Source: Varanus komodoensis
Lineage: Eukaryota > Chordata > Lepidosauria > Squamata > Varanidae
Assembly (NCBI RefSeq): GCF_004798865.1
Contig: NW_025335440.1
Span: 7,953,130 to 8,017,129 of the forward strand
Length of the DNA: 64,000 bases
Reading direction: 5' to 3'
In this document: in pieces, positions 34,182 to 45,275 of the stretch
Numbering within the stretch: the first letter of the stretch is position 1
Layout: each line of letters starts with the position of its first letter
The notes under the pieces: model-generated
What the model saw: the letters and a program-made list of their open reading frames with translations, nothing else
Told to the model about the DNA's origin: nothing
Database searches by the model: none
Made by a program: the position numbers and the translations under genes

Positions 34182-34940
34182 TGATATATAATGCCATCTC
34201 ATTTTACCAGGCCTGCCAGCCCACAAAAACAGTACAGTTTTAATGGTCCCTGCAAAGCCAACACACATGGAACAAAACTGGCCTCGTTGGGATGGAAGTG
34301 GGGCAGTCTTGGTGCCAGTACAGAAAACAACCTGCCCTGGGTAACCCCCTGCAAGTCCAGCCAAAAGAAGGACCCCTGATAGATCCTGATAGAAAGACAG
34401 ACAGACATTTAAAACAAGTAAGCAAGCAAACACATTTCATGAATGTCCCTAAATATTTTTCCACAGTTCTAATGCACGCATTTTCATAGAACACACATCT
34501 CTTTGGCCAGCAATTCTCCTAATCTAATGCATTTCAACATTACTTAACTTTAGCATACACCTTTTTTTTTTTTTTTTTTGCATATTTTCACTGGAAAAGT
34601 CCACTGCAAATTTCAAAGTGAAAATTTCAAAGAAAAGCAGAGTTTCGGTTCATGCAGTGGTTTGAATTAGACAAGTCTGCATGAAAAGGAAAACAGCATG
34701 ATTTTCCCCATCCCTAGGTGGTGGTGGTGGTGGTGGTGATTATGTTTTACAAAATGAAATGAAACTACAGTTGCTCCCTAAATTTCACAAGGGGCTACTG
34801 ATGTAACCTGTGGCACAACTTCCAAGGTAGGGAAGCTTTTGGTACCGTTCTAGCTCCATCAGTGATGGTGGTCACCCAAGCTTCTTACGTACTCCACCAG
34901 ATTGGACCATAAGCCGATCAGTTGCTTTCACATCCACAGA

Positions 34941-35005
34941 GGCCATGGTGCTGCGAATGATGGGAACTGCACTCCCACGCATCTGGGGGGCACCAGATAG
35001 GGTAA
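34941..35005. mobile_element. hAT-type non-autonomous element fragment
   Basis: 'gaatgatgggaactgcactc' followed by 'atctggggggcaccagat', the right half of the MITE seen at 42.97-43.08 kb. Confidence 0.6.
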
Positions 35006-36384
35006 GACTGCCCTACCTAAAATCACTTTCTAAACAGGAGGCTGGATTCACTGTCGCTTTAATGAGTGTGGGAAATGAGCATTTATTGGGAGTTGGCGTA
35101 TATCCTCCAACTCTGCCATTCAAGCTTAATCCAGGGAGCTCTATTTTTAAATACATGGGCACTGTCAGCTGTGTGAAACAGATGTTCTTTGAAGAGGAGG
35201 CAAACCATGTTGAAATCCCGTTTGACGTCTTGCATCTTGGATTTTCAAGATGCCCCCTGAAAAGAGGCAATTACCGCACAAAAGGAGAAAGAGGGGAGTA
35301 GCTTCCGACGTCGAATGTAGGTGGCTTCGGGGAAATGAATAGGATTGCCACGTCGGTGCACAAGGCAGATGTTGCAGGAGCAGTGGGTCTGGCTCCTTTG
35401 CTCCAACGAAAAGAACGGGCAGCCGTTTCCCTCTCAGAGCTGGCGATTTTAATAACTCGTCCCGGTGAGGGGCAGACTTCACCCCCACCCCAGCTGAGGT
35501 GCAGCTGAAAAAAGTGGAATGATGTGAGACAATAGCGAAAACGATTCCATCTATTTTATCGCAATCGACCTGCTCTGTGAAGAAGTCAGGAGTAGGTTGG
35601 GTTTGAGTTCCTTGACTAAAATTCACCACTGTCTTCTTCAACAGGATGTGTGATGATGATGAAGAGAAGGAGGAGGAGGGTGAAAGGGGGACACATCCAC
35701 ACAGGGGCCTGATTAACTCCAAAAACGATGCTTTGGATTCCCTCTCGATCACAGGTTGTCATCTCCTTTAGAAAGAGACACTTCATCTTCCACTTCCAAC
35801 TTTAGGACCACTTTTTCCCATGGGAGCTTGCCGGAGCTTCGGGATCTCCTGGGAAGGCATTCTTTCAGTCCTGCTGCAGATTGGTGCAGACACAGGAGAG
35901 GGTCTTCTTGGAGACCACCCCCATGCCCCAAAATTCCCTTCCGTGGGAGATGCAGCTGGCACCCTCACTCCCTTCACTCCCCCAGCAAGCAAAGCTGTTC
36001 GCTTGGTCCTCCATGCCGGCCAGCCGTTGGCACGTAAGCCAAACTGTTCCTCCAAAATGAGTTATAGTTGCTTGGGTGCTTGTTTTACTTCTTACGAATT
36101 TTTGAAACAGGATTTCATCTCACTTTTTTAGGATTGTGTTAATGCACCTTCTTTTAAATGCCTTTTCTTATTATGACGAACCAAGCTGAGCTATATTTTT
36201 CATTTCGTACAAAGGTGACTAGATTGCACATCAACACGTTACAAAGAGGTGCAACACGGCCCTTTCCATGCTGGGGATAAAAGTATTTCTTGGGCCTGCC
36301 CTAGGCTTGGTCCCAACCTAAAGAACACTCCCAGCCTTGCGCTTCGAACTCCTTTCTAGAGCTTCCAAATGTTTTCTCTTCTTT

Positions 36385-36680
36385 CTTTTATATCTTCATA
36401 GCAACTTAGTGAGGTGAGTTTAGCTGGGTGTAAATGGCTATGCATAGCCATCAGGGCCCAGTTCAATTAATTTGCCCTAATTATTTAAGTTGTTAACTTT
36501 AAAAAAAAAAATCTTGCAGTGAAAAGTTTATGAGGTTTTTATTGTTATTTGTATTGTAAATCCTATTTTATCATTTTTGAGGAATACTACGAACTGCTGA
36601 GAAAGCATCAGCTGTTGGGAGCCCTAGAAATAAATGAATGAATGAAGGCTGAACAGGGATTCATACTTGGGAATGAGGTG
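36385..36680 (-). mobile_element. decayed SINE apparently split by an L2-like tail
   Basis: SINE-like pieces flank the unit: 'gtgaggtgagtttagctggg' near 36410 and 'ggctgaacagggattcatac' near 36648. Between them is a plus-strand A/T-rich stretch ending 'agccctagaaataaatgaat', like an L2 3' end. Both are strongly diverged. Confidence 0.4.
36434..36451. repeat. perfect 18-bp palindrome
   Basis: 'atggctatgcatagccat' is its own complement, centred on ATGCAT. Confidence 0.97.
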
Positions 36681-37334
36681 CCTTCCCCAATACCAGACTG
36701 AATCCCTGAGAAAAAAAGTAGATACGACTCTGAAAGTTGTCATGCTTTTGAAACTCACCATGCATTTAAATTTTTCCTATTTTGGCCAGTTGGTATTGAA
36801 ATTATTTGCATCCAGCCTCTTCATCGTGAATGATCTCATTGCAGTCAAAAGAGACACTCCAGAATTGCTACTGAAAAAGTCAGATATAGCAACTTAGGGG
36901 GATACGCAGATTCCATTTATGGAGTGAAACTCAATGGATTTTTCTGCCTTGGCTCTACAGATTTCATTCTACTTCCCTTCCGCCCTCACTAGTATTAACT
37001 TGATATGAAGCGAGTCAAGTCCATAGGTGGATCCCGTGTTTTGTTTTTTAAAGGTGGCCGTTTGTGCATTTGGTGGAAGGATCTTGAAACGAGCAGAAAT
37101 TGTTTTGCAATTTGACAATCTTGCAGGTTTGCAAGTCCAACCATCTGCTACAAAGCTGTACTAGTGCATATCCCAATATCTTGTCAGTATTGCCATTTCC
37201 ACCCTCTCCACACACCACTTCACTGAACCCAAGAAAGCTGTATTCCTCAGCTGTTACAACACTCGTCAATGCCTCCCTGTCACCACTTTGCTTAGGAAGT
37301 ACTGAAGTGAAGGATGAAATGGCTAAGTTATTAT
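36681..37334. other. single-copy sequence with an octamer motif
   Basis: A consensus octamer ATTTGCAT lies at 36804-36811 in otherwise unrecognised sequence. A 76-residue frame (36667-36897) shows no known domain. Confidence 0.3.
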
Positions 37335-37725
37335 TATTTAAGGTTTTTGTATGCTGTCCCAATTATTAAAAAAAGTCTCTGGGTGGCTTACAGAGAGCAA
37401 ACAGAAACAGAACCCATAACAACAACAACAACAGAGAGAGAGAAAGTGCACTGCATCTAAAACAGGAATAAAAACAAGGATAAAACCAGATTAATTATTC
37501 AAATACTGGGAAAATAAAAAGGTCTTTGCCTGGCGCCAAAAGGAATAGAGCGATGGCACCAGGAGAACCTCCCTGGGGAGTAAATTCCAAAGTCAGGGTG
37601 CCACCACTGAAAAGGCCCTTCTCCAGGTAGCTACCCTCCTGATTTCCTTCAAAGAGGGTTCCCAGAGAAGGGCCTCTGCCTCTGATCTCAAGGAGTGGGC
37701 TGGTACGTTCTTTGACAAGCACAGC
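37335..37725 (-). mobile_element. L2-type LINE 3' end
   Basis: Minus-strand protein piece EALLWEPSLKEIRRVATWRR followed by AFSVVAP, as in the 27 kb copy, then 'ccaggcaaagacctttttat' and a 3' UTR to an A/T-rich tail near 37335-37380. ACA/AGA simple sequence lies at 37418-37444. Confidence 0.85.
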
Positions 37726-38395
37726 ACAAAAAGCAGAGAGGACGAAACTGAGAAGAATATTTGCAAGGGGAGAATATGCCTAGTTGCGAAGGCGATCGGG
37801 CACAATGCGCCACCATTTGGGCAAGTTTCAAGATGCTCCCCACCCACTCACTACGGGTCGAAATTACCATTTGCGTAACTGGCGGAATCCAAAGGGGGAA
37901 ATGCAGAAATCGTTACTGGAATCAGGAAAGGAAAAAGGCTTGTTGCTGCTTACGGGACTAGAAACGCTGCAGGATCCTGTGAGGCTGAAGGATTCCAATA
38001 ATGCACCTCACTAAGAGCAACCTAGTCTCAGACTTTCAGCCTCAGAGCCGCTGCCTACCAAGTGATGCGTGGCAGACAAAGACATCCAGACCAGGTGTGC
38101 CTGGAAGCTGCTCCCCGAGTGGCAAGCAGGGCACCAGCAAGGGATGAAGGACGTCCCTCAATTCTAAAGAGCCTCCTGATGAATCGGAAGACTATCAGGA
38201 CACCATTTCTCTAAGGATCACAAGCTGCATTCAAGGAAAAGAGTTAGCAAGCAAGACAAACATGGAGCCCCGTGGCTGTTGCAGATGGAAAGCTGCGAGA
38301 CACTGCCCCGTGCAGAGACTCGCGTGGTCTCCAGAGCGTCGCACTGCCTAACCCCCCTCCCTGCTTTTTTCAGGTAAGTTTATTTCTAAAAATGC
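37726..38395. other. unannotated sequence
   Basis: Nothing recognised. Confidence 0.35.
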
Positions 38396-38461
38396 ATTAA
38401 TCTCATTTCCATAGATTAATGAGATTAATACAATTCCATATGTATCCAAGTGGATACATAT
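38396..38461. repeat. two adjacent perfect hairpins
   Basis: First: arms 'attaatctcat' (38396-38406) and 'atgagattaat' (38419-38429), loop of 12. Second: arms 'atatgtatcca' (38438-38448) and 'tggatacatat' (38451-38461), loop of 2. All arms are exact complements. Confidence 0.97.
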
Positions 38462-38564
38462 TTCCTGCTTGATCGCCTTGGAAAGATGTCCGGTCACCCA
38501 CAGATGAGCCGGGAACTGAAGCTGGATCTCCTGAGCCAAATTTCAGTTTTGCTGTTGTTGTTGC

Positions 38565-38740
38565 ATCTCCTTCCTTTTTCCTCTTGCAAGACAAGGCACT
38601 CTACATAAGCCTCCTCACAACAACCCTGTGAGGTAGGTTAGGCTGAGAATTTGTGACTGGCCCAGGGTTGAGCTTTATGATTGAGTGGGGACTAGAACCC
38701 AGATGGATATTCTCACCATTAGGCCACACTTCAGGATGAG
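38565..38740 (-). mobile_element. tRNA-derived SINE, minus strand
   Basis: 'tcacaacaaccctgtgaggt', 'ggttaggctgagaatttgtg' and 'gagtggggactagaacccag', with the head near 'ccattaggccacact'. Confidence 0.87.
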
Positions 38741-38744
38741 TGAG

Positions 38745-38945
38745 GAATTTATTTTATTTATTTAGGATTTTTTATCCTGACCTATGCCAATCATCTCTGG
38801 ACGGATTACAGTGTGATAAATACACAATAAATGCAACATTCAATAGCAAGATTAAATATGACTGAGGGTGTTAATAAAACCTGATTAAAATATTTAAACT
38901 TTAAAATATTGCATAAAGAAAAAGGTTTTAAGAATGCAGTAGCAA
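38745..38945 (-). mobile_element. L2-type LINE 3' UTR
   Basis: The plus strand starts 'ttattttatttatttaggat', continues with an A-rich UTR and ends near 'gaaaaaggttttaagaatgc'. Directly abuts the preceding SINE. Confidence 0.7.
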
Positions 38946-39034
38946 GATGAAGTTCTGTTGGATTGTCTCTTCTTGGCCCCAGAAATTCCATTCTATCAAC
39001 CCTGGGCTGTCACTGAGCATTTACAATGGGCTGC

Positions 39035-39185
39035 AAGATGCACATTTATTACCTTTCTACCCCGCCTTTCTCCCAGGGTGGGACTCAAGGTGGTTACATG
39101 CAGTTCCGAGGGTTCTCCCCTCCAAGCTCAGGCCAGGCCTGGACCTGCTTAGCTTCAACAGGGTGGACGCCTTATGTGCCTTTAG
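39035..39185 (-). mobile_element. 5S rRNA-derived SINE (SINE3 class)
   Basis: On the minus strand 'gttgaagctaagcaggtcca' followed by 'ggcctggcctgagcttggag' and 'gggagaacc' lines up with the internal promoter region of 5S rRNA (AGAAGCTAAGCAGG...GGCCTGG...TTGGATGGGAGACC). The 3' part is 'ccaccttgagtcccaccctg' then 'gagaaaggcggggtag', with an 'aataaatg' end like other SINE tails here. The 5' third of the 5S moiety is missing or decayed. Confidence 0.75.
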
Positions 39186-40264
39186 ACCATACACACACAC
39201 ACAAACTGGGGAAAGCCGTGCAGACCTTTGGCCTCAAGTACACAAATTGCAGAACAAAGAACCAGATTTTGCAAATCTTAACAGTCAGAAAATTCAGGAT
39301 GGCCAAAATGAAGGATGTGCATCTGCTGTAAGAGAAGGGTGCTTGTAGCATTCATCTGATGTTGAATGCTACAACGAGAAGAGCAACCACAACCTAATCC
39401 AGTTTATGCAATTTTTTGAGCAGTTCCACCGAAGCTGGGAGAAATCCATGAATCGGCCCACTTTTGGTCATCAGGTCAAACATATGTTGAAAGTTCATGG
39501 AGTTCAGACATGACACGTGCTGCCCAACTTTAAAAAGCTGATATAACATGAAGCACAACATTTAAAAACTGATGTTTGAAAAATATTTTTGCAAACCACC
39601 ATGGAAGTGGCAAATAAAGACGACGGCAGCTATGTCTGCCCTCCGGTGCTTAGCAAATGCTTTAAAAGGAGAAGCGACTTCCACAACAGCTTCCCAATCC
39701 TTGGAATTTGGGGAAAGGCCACAAAATGTCTGTTGAGGTGGCCAGCTAAGGAGGAAGGGCTAGTTGAAGTGTCTCAGTAGTTGCCGAGGGACATATAGGG
39801 CTGGCTTGAGGTATTTTGCTCCTGAGACAAAGAACCTACCTTAGGACCTAGATCCCAGGAAGACTCCCGGGAGCTGCCGCCCTGTTTTCGGAGAAGCCAC
39901 ACTATCACGCTCTGAGGATGCTAGCCATGGAGACATTAGCATGCTGCAGCCGTTCCTGCGTCATCGCTGCCTGAGCCTGCTAAACCAGATCACCCCCGTT
40001 AGGAGAAAAGACTTCACACACAGTGAACGAGGGGCAGGCCAGCCTAAGCGCAACCAGCCTCTCCTTACTTAAGGCTCCGTCACAGCCTACTTCTTGTTGG
40101 AGCAACACACGGGTGAGCTTGTCTGGCTTCCAGCCCCAGCACCCTGTGGAGCTCTCCATGGTGCTGTCCTGCTGCTGCCTCAGTGGGAAATCAGATTCCC
40201 GTTCAGTTGGAGTCCAGTGGAAATGGCCTTGCTCAAGAAATTGGTGTGAGCCAGATCCATAGCA
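39186..40264. other. unannotated sequence
   Basis: A short AC run lies at 39188-39203. Nothing else is recognised. Confidence 0.35.
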
Positions 40265-40495
40265 GACAACCTTTTTATTTAAGCGGCATTTTAATTGTTA
40301 ATATTATCGGATTTTATCTGGCCAGGGTGGCTTATTTTATATTGGTAATTTTGCATTTTTAACTTAATGTTTGTATTCTTTTAATTTAATGTTATAATTA
40401 TTTTTTAAATTAACGTTGTAAGCCGCCCCGACGCTTCAGTGAATGGGGCAGCATAAAAATGTTTTAATAAATAATAAATAAGTAAATAAACCTGG
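40265..40495 (+). mobile_element. L2-type LINE 3' end
   Basis: 'cctttttatttaagcggcat', then an A/T-rich UTR, then 'gtaagccgccccgacgcttc' and 'gaatggggcagcat', and an (aaat)n end. Confidence 0.85.
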
Positions 40496-41674
40496 ATCTC
40501 ACCAGTGCCCAGTGATGCCAGCTGCTCAACACAGAAGACCATCTCCTTTCATGTCCACCTCAAAGAAATCCGCCTTCCGCTGACAGAACAAGTCATGAGG
40601 GGAGCTTCCCCCACCTTTACAAAGGTTCCTTCATGAAGTGGTACCTTAATTATAGTATAATCTGTTATATTCCTTTTTATTTTTGCATTCCTATCATCGC
40701 TGAAGATACTTTAATCCCACTAAAGGGAAACAAAAGCCCTGAAATAAAAAGGAATGTTACCCAAAAGCACCTACTAGGTTAAGAGTTAAGGTAATATTTA
40801 ATATGGGGCCTTCCTAATTTGGCCATTTTTAAAATTTTTTTAATCCTTTAAAAAAAAAGATTGTGTGTATGGAATATGGGAGGTATTTGACTGTTTATAC
40901 CTTATTTACAATTTATATTAACACTGTTTTTTTTTTCTTATAATGTTGTTACTGACACTTTCCATTCCCTGAAATAGCCTTTAAAAATCATTTTATGCAT
41001 TGAAATTGGATATTTTACACAACTTTGAATGCATTCTTGTGAACCCTGAATCCAGAGAACACACCTATATATATGCTTAGGTATAATCTACTGCTGTTGC
41101 AGAAAGTTGCTGTATTTATTGCCAGGTCCGGTGAAAAGAAGGGATGGTGGTTGGATATTGCCCAATTAATTTAGTGTGGGATTAAGCAAACGGCCTCTGT
41201 GTTATGCAACAATGATTTACATATGCATGATAAAAGGAGAGAGGAATAGGGAACATTATGCAGAGTAAGCCCATTCGGGTATTAGATGCAAGCTGTGGTC
41301 AGTTTTGTGACATCCAGGTATTCGCTTTGATATGAAATGCCAATGAAAGGAAGGTAGAAATAAAAGGACATGGCATGCACATCTTCTGGCTAGAATCCAA
41401 ACAATCTGGAGAGTCTGAAAGCCCTTCATAACACCCATAGTTTGGAGGGTTCGTGAAAAGATGCTTCATGTGTGGAAGAACCTCTGGGCATAGGTGCTGT
41501 CTGCTTTCAGCGCATGCTCGCTCCGATCACACACCCTGCACAGACGCTGGGTCCATCCATATCTTCCATTTTGCAAGCGGCATCGCTAAAACATACAGAC
41601 TGGCGAAGCAAAGGGTTGTGGGGCAGGGCAGCTGAACCACAGTGAGCTCCTGGAAGCATATTCTGGGCTAGATC
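40496..41674. promoter_or_regulatory. AT-rich single-copy sequence, candidate enhancer
   Basis: No repeat recognised over almost 1.2 kb. At 41160-41230 several developmental factor words are packed together: 'caattaat' (homeodomain), 'gggattaag' (OTX/bicoid type), 'caacaatga' (SOX type) and 'tttacatatgcatg' (POU type). No conservation data are available here, so function is a guess. Confidence 0.3.
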
Positions 41675-42060
41675 CAGGGGTGTTTATTTAAAACGTTTCT
41701 ATGCCGCCCCCATCGCAACAAAGCCTCGGGGCGGCTCACAACAATCCAGATCCAGATGTGGTCATACGTAAAGAAGGACCGTTGCTGAACTTGGTAGCAT
41801 TCTATTAACCATGAAACAATATATAATGAATAATAATCCTTATTGTTCCTAACACGCTGCTTTCCACCACAAAAAGCAGCACTGCCTTCCATACACAAAC
41901 ACTGCCATCCATAATTCATAGAAAAAAGCAGAATCAATCAAAACCAGCATCAGCGCAACAGAAATAAACACCATAAAACATACAGCGAAGACAGCACAGT
42001 ATGAAAAGTGTTTCTTTGCAGTACACAAAAGCACCATCCCCAGCCAAGAAGAGGCACCCT
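41675..42060 (-). mobile_element. L2-type LINE 3' UTR
   Basis: Plus-strand start 'ttatttaaaacgtttctatg', 'aagcctcggggcggctcaca', then a long A/C-rich UTR complement ending near 'cagtatgaaaagtg'. The 5' limit is uncertain. Confidence 0.6.
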
Positions 42061-42514
42061 AAAAGCAGCCCTCTTCAAAGCCCCCAATTTCAAAGGGTCT
42101 GGTCTAGCTATAGTGAAATCCCGACCTAATCCAGAGATCCCAGTTCCCCATTGGTGATCAATTATTCCCAAGCTGTTCTGCTCGAAAAGAGGGAGAAGGC
42201 AGTTTGCCCGAAATGATGCTTGTTGTCTAAGATAAGAAGGGAGCACCGGGTTGAGGACCGGTGAACATTCTTCTCTGGACTCCAGAAATCAGTGTCTGAG
42301 CTACCTGCCTGATGGATCTGTGCACACGATTGGTGCCCTCTTCCAGATATGGCGGGTTTTCCCCCCCATTTCAGCATCCTGATCCCGTTTAAATTCACTG
42401 TGACCTAGGCTGGTTTGTATCTGTTCCTCATGCTACTGATTTCCTGTGTTGTGATTTTCCGACCTGAACCTGCTTTATTTTCACTGCCTGAATTCGAAGT
42501 GCTCAGATCTACTT

Positions 42515-42745
42515 GCATAGCTGTTAAGAGCGCAGGGCTGGGACTCGGGCAGTCCAGGTTCCAGTCCCCACTCAGCCATGCAGCCAAGAGGGTGACGTTG
42601 AGCCATCCACAGACCCTCAGCCCAGCCTACCTCACAGGGTTGTTGTTGTGGGGATAAGAGCAAGAGCGGGGGAGGTGAAAGATGTAAGCTGCTTTGAGTT
42701 CTTTAAAAGGAAAAAGGCAGGATATGAAGCTAATAGATACAGAAA
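42515..42745 (+). mobile_element. tRNA-derived SINE, head slightly truncated
   Basis: 'gctgttaagagcgcagggct', box B 'ccaggttccagtcc', 'cctcacagggttgttgttgt', tail 'taagctgctttgagttcttt' and 'ggcaggatatgaag'. Confidence 0.9.
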
Positions 42746-42962
42746 TCATCTAGAATCCAGCCAGCAGGCTCTTCTAGCCCTGCTCACTTGGACCTCAGGA
42801 ATGTGATATGCAAACGAAGGCGAACCTGGGATATTTCAACCACCTGCTCTGTTGAACTACAACAGACATGTGAATGGATTGACCATGGTTAATACTAAGC
42901 AAAGCCTTGCCAATCGTCAGACATCGGTCCTTATGAAACCCTTGCCATTCGTCTGCCTTCCC

Positions 42963-43080
42963 CAGCTTGGGGCCCTGCAGACACAGGGGACTAAAACTCC
43001 CATCAGCCCTATATAGCATGTCCAGTGGTTGGAGGTGATGGGACTTGTGGGCCAAAGCAGGTGGAGGGCACTGCACCAGG
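42963..43080. mobile_element. hAT-type non-autonomous element (both halves)
   Basis: Left half 'gggactaaaactcccatcag', centre near 'gtccagtggttggaggtgat', right half 'gggacttgtgggccaaagca' and 'ggtggagggca'. The two halves are imperfect inverted copies, as in the abundant sauropsid hAT MITE. Confidence 0.75.
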
Positions 43081-43085
43081 GCAGG

Positions 43086-44579
43086 CAGTCGTAGTTCCAC
43101 TTACAGATTGTGAAAGCCGAGGGAACAACCGAAACACGTGCCAAGCAGTCACAGGGGTTCTTTGCTGCAGCTTGAATTTCCCCTTCATGAAATGGGAATG
43201 GGAATGAGCTATTTTATTACCGCTGCCCTTTATTAAATAGATGCCCCACCTTTCCATCACAAAAAGATCTCAGTGCCGCAACATTCTCTGCTGCCTTAAC
43301 CATCGTGAAATATCACTGCCTAGGTTCGCATTTGTGCCACCTCACGGCCGTCTCAACTGCACCACCAGCTGTTTCCCCCTGTTAGTATTTATTTTAGATT
43401 GTAGGCTCATCGTGGCAGAGACCTACCACACACATATACACACATATGCATCTATATAAACTTTAGGCTTATGAACCCCCCCAAAGCAGCCTTCCTCCAA
43501 CCTTGACTTGGTCACAAGTCTCACCCTCTCCACTTACCATGGCTGGCCCTGGGGAGGATGGGACTCATAGTCCAGCACATGTGAGGGGCACCAGGTTGGA
43601 GAAGCCTGCTTTAGGCAGTCTGGGGCCTTGGCAACATCTCTGGCTGTGATGATTCTGTAATGCCAACAAGCCAGCTTCTCATGTTTCCACTGGGTACCTA
43701 CTCTAGTCCGTTGCAGCAGAACAAAGCATCTCGTGGCCCCTTAAAGACCAGCAAATATGTTTGTCCTGTGCATGTTTATCACTCCAATGGGACATGTATG
43801 AATGCAGCACCAGATCAGAACAAGATCCTGGGAACACCTCCTGAAAGGGGGGGCCCATCGCCTCTGCCACCTCCGATTACCTTGAGGAAGAAGCTGATCA
43901 CTGCCCTTCGAAAAGCTTCAAGGGAATCGGCAAGAACGATCTCTCTGGAGAGGGAAAACAGAAAAACAAGCACGAGCAATGCAGACGTGACTTGCTCCTG
44001 AGAATTCCCCTTAGGTGAAACTGGGGGAAATCTTCGGGGAGAAGGCATCTTCCTCCGGTGAGAGAAGGACCCCAGGAAATCCAAGGGAAAACACGCGATT
44101 CCACAGGACTAGAGGAATTTCTTGAAAGCGGATCATGGGCTCTCTAGAAGAACAGTGATCTTCTTACGGTCCTCTTAATTTGCAGTGGGATTGCAACAAT
44201 GAGCATCAGAGGGCAATCGGTCCTACAAAATGACAAACTGCTCTGGAAAATTCTACGGCCAATCTGAATCTTGCCCTCATGTGTGTTTCTGTCTCATCTT
44301 CTGAGCCAAAGCTCATGTTCCCCCAAACCCAGATAATCTCTGAACAGGCCACCATTCAGCGACGGCCAGAGAAATCCTGTCTCAACATGTTTAGAAGCAC
44401 TTCTGAATTACTACTGCTAGGGCTAACTCTGATTTTAGGATGGAAAGCAGCACCGTGTGAGAGACTAAGCTGTAAACCTTGCGTTCACAAAGGAACTCTA
44501 AAAAGCAGACATTTCCTATAGAATCAAAATTGGAGAAATATAGAGTGCAGGTGTGAACCCGCATAAGCCAGGGGAGCAT
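43086..44579. other. unannotated sequence with one hAT fragment
   Basis: A (CACATA)-type run lies at 43427-43452 and a hAT piece at 43534-43610. The rest is unrecognised. Confidence 0.35.
43534..43610. mobile_element. hAT-type non-autonomous element fragment
   Basis: 'catggctggccctggggagg', 'atgggactcatagtccagca' and 'gaggggcaccaggttggaga'. Confidence 0.68.
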
Positions 44580-44800
44580 GAGAGCCAGTGTTGCCTAGTG
44601 GTTAGGGTGCCAGGACTCAGGGGATCCAGGTCCTAGTTCCGCTTGGCCACCACACTGGTGGTTTTGTGTTAGTCACGGGCAATCAGTCTAACCTTCCTCA
44701 CAGGGTTGTTGTAAGGATAAAAATGGAGAGAAGCAGAGCCAGTATTACCTTGGTTCCTCATGAGAGGAAAACAAGATGGGATATGAAAAAGGGAAGAGAG
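44580..44800 (+). mobile_element. tRNA-derived SINE
   Basis: Head 'gagccagtgttgcctagtgg', box B region 'atccaggtcctagttccgct', body 'ccttcctcacagggttgttg', tail near 'aagatgggatatgaaaaagg'. Confidence 0.9.
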
Positions 44801-45130
44801 AGAAAGATCCTTTTTACTGATGGATGATTTAACTCTCATTTCAGAAAAGATCACCAACATGTATGTACTACTGGTCTAAATAAATACACTTGGTGCTTCT
44901 CCTACTTGAAATCCACTCTAAACTCAAGGTACAAGATACAAACTCAAGCCAATATTTCACCTATCTGTATCATTTTAAGAAGTTATACACCAACACCTTT
45001 AAAAATCAACCTTTCCAAGGTTACTTACAGGTGAAGATAACAATAATGAGATAAAATAAAGATAAAACAACTGTCTATGATCTTCTTTCCCTCACTTTAA
45101 AATCAGTGCAAATCTATCAGCGATTTTCTG
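44801..45130. other. unannotated sequence
   Basis: Nothing recognised. Confidence 0.35.
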
Positions 45131-45160
45131 CTTCAGACTATCAGTGCAGATAGTCTGAAG
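45131..45160. repeat. perfect 12-bp inverted repeat, 6-base loop
   Basis: Arms 'cttcagactatc' and 'gatagtctgaag', loop 'agtgca'. It lies four bases before a hAT-like element. Confidence 0.97.
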
Positions 45161-45163
45161 GTC

Positions 45164-45275
45164 AGTGTTCTAAAGCAGCCTCCAGATGTATCAGAAAACA
45201 GTTCCCATCAGCCATGACCAACATGACCACTAAGTGATGGGAACTGTAGCCCAACACACCCCCAACACACTTGGG
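45164..45275. mobile_element. hAT-type non-autonomous element
   Basis: Begins 'cagtgttctaaagcagcctc', then 'cagatgtatcagaaaacagt', 'tcccatcagccatgaccaac' and the inverted 'gtgatgggaactgtagccca'. Its right end is unclear. Confidence 0.68.

Larger units (their letters stand above)
33691..36384. other. unannotated sequence with microsatellites and a hAT fragment
   Basis: Contains (AC)n at 34151-34179, T18 at 34562-34579, (GGT)n at 34718-34738 and a hAT piece at 34941-35005. No exon is recognised. Confidence 0.4.
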
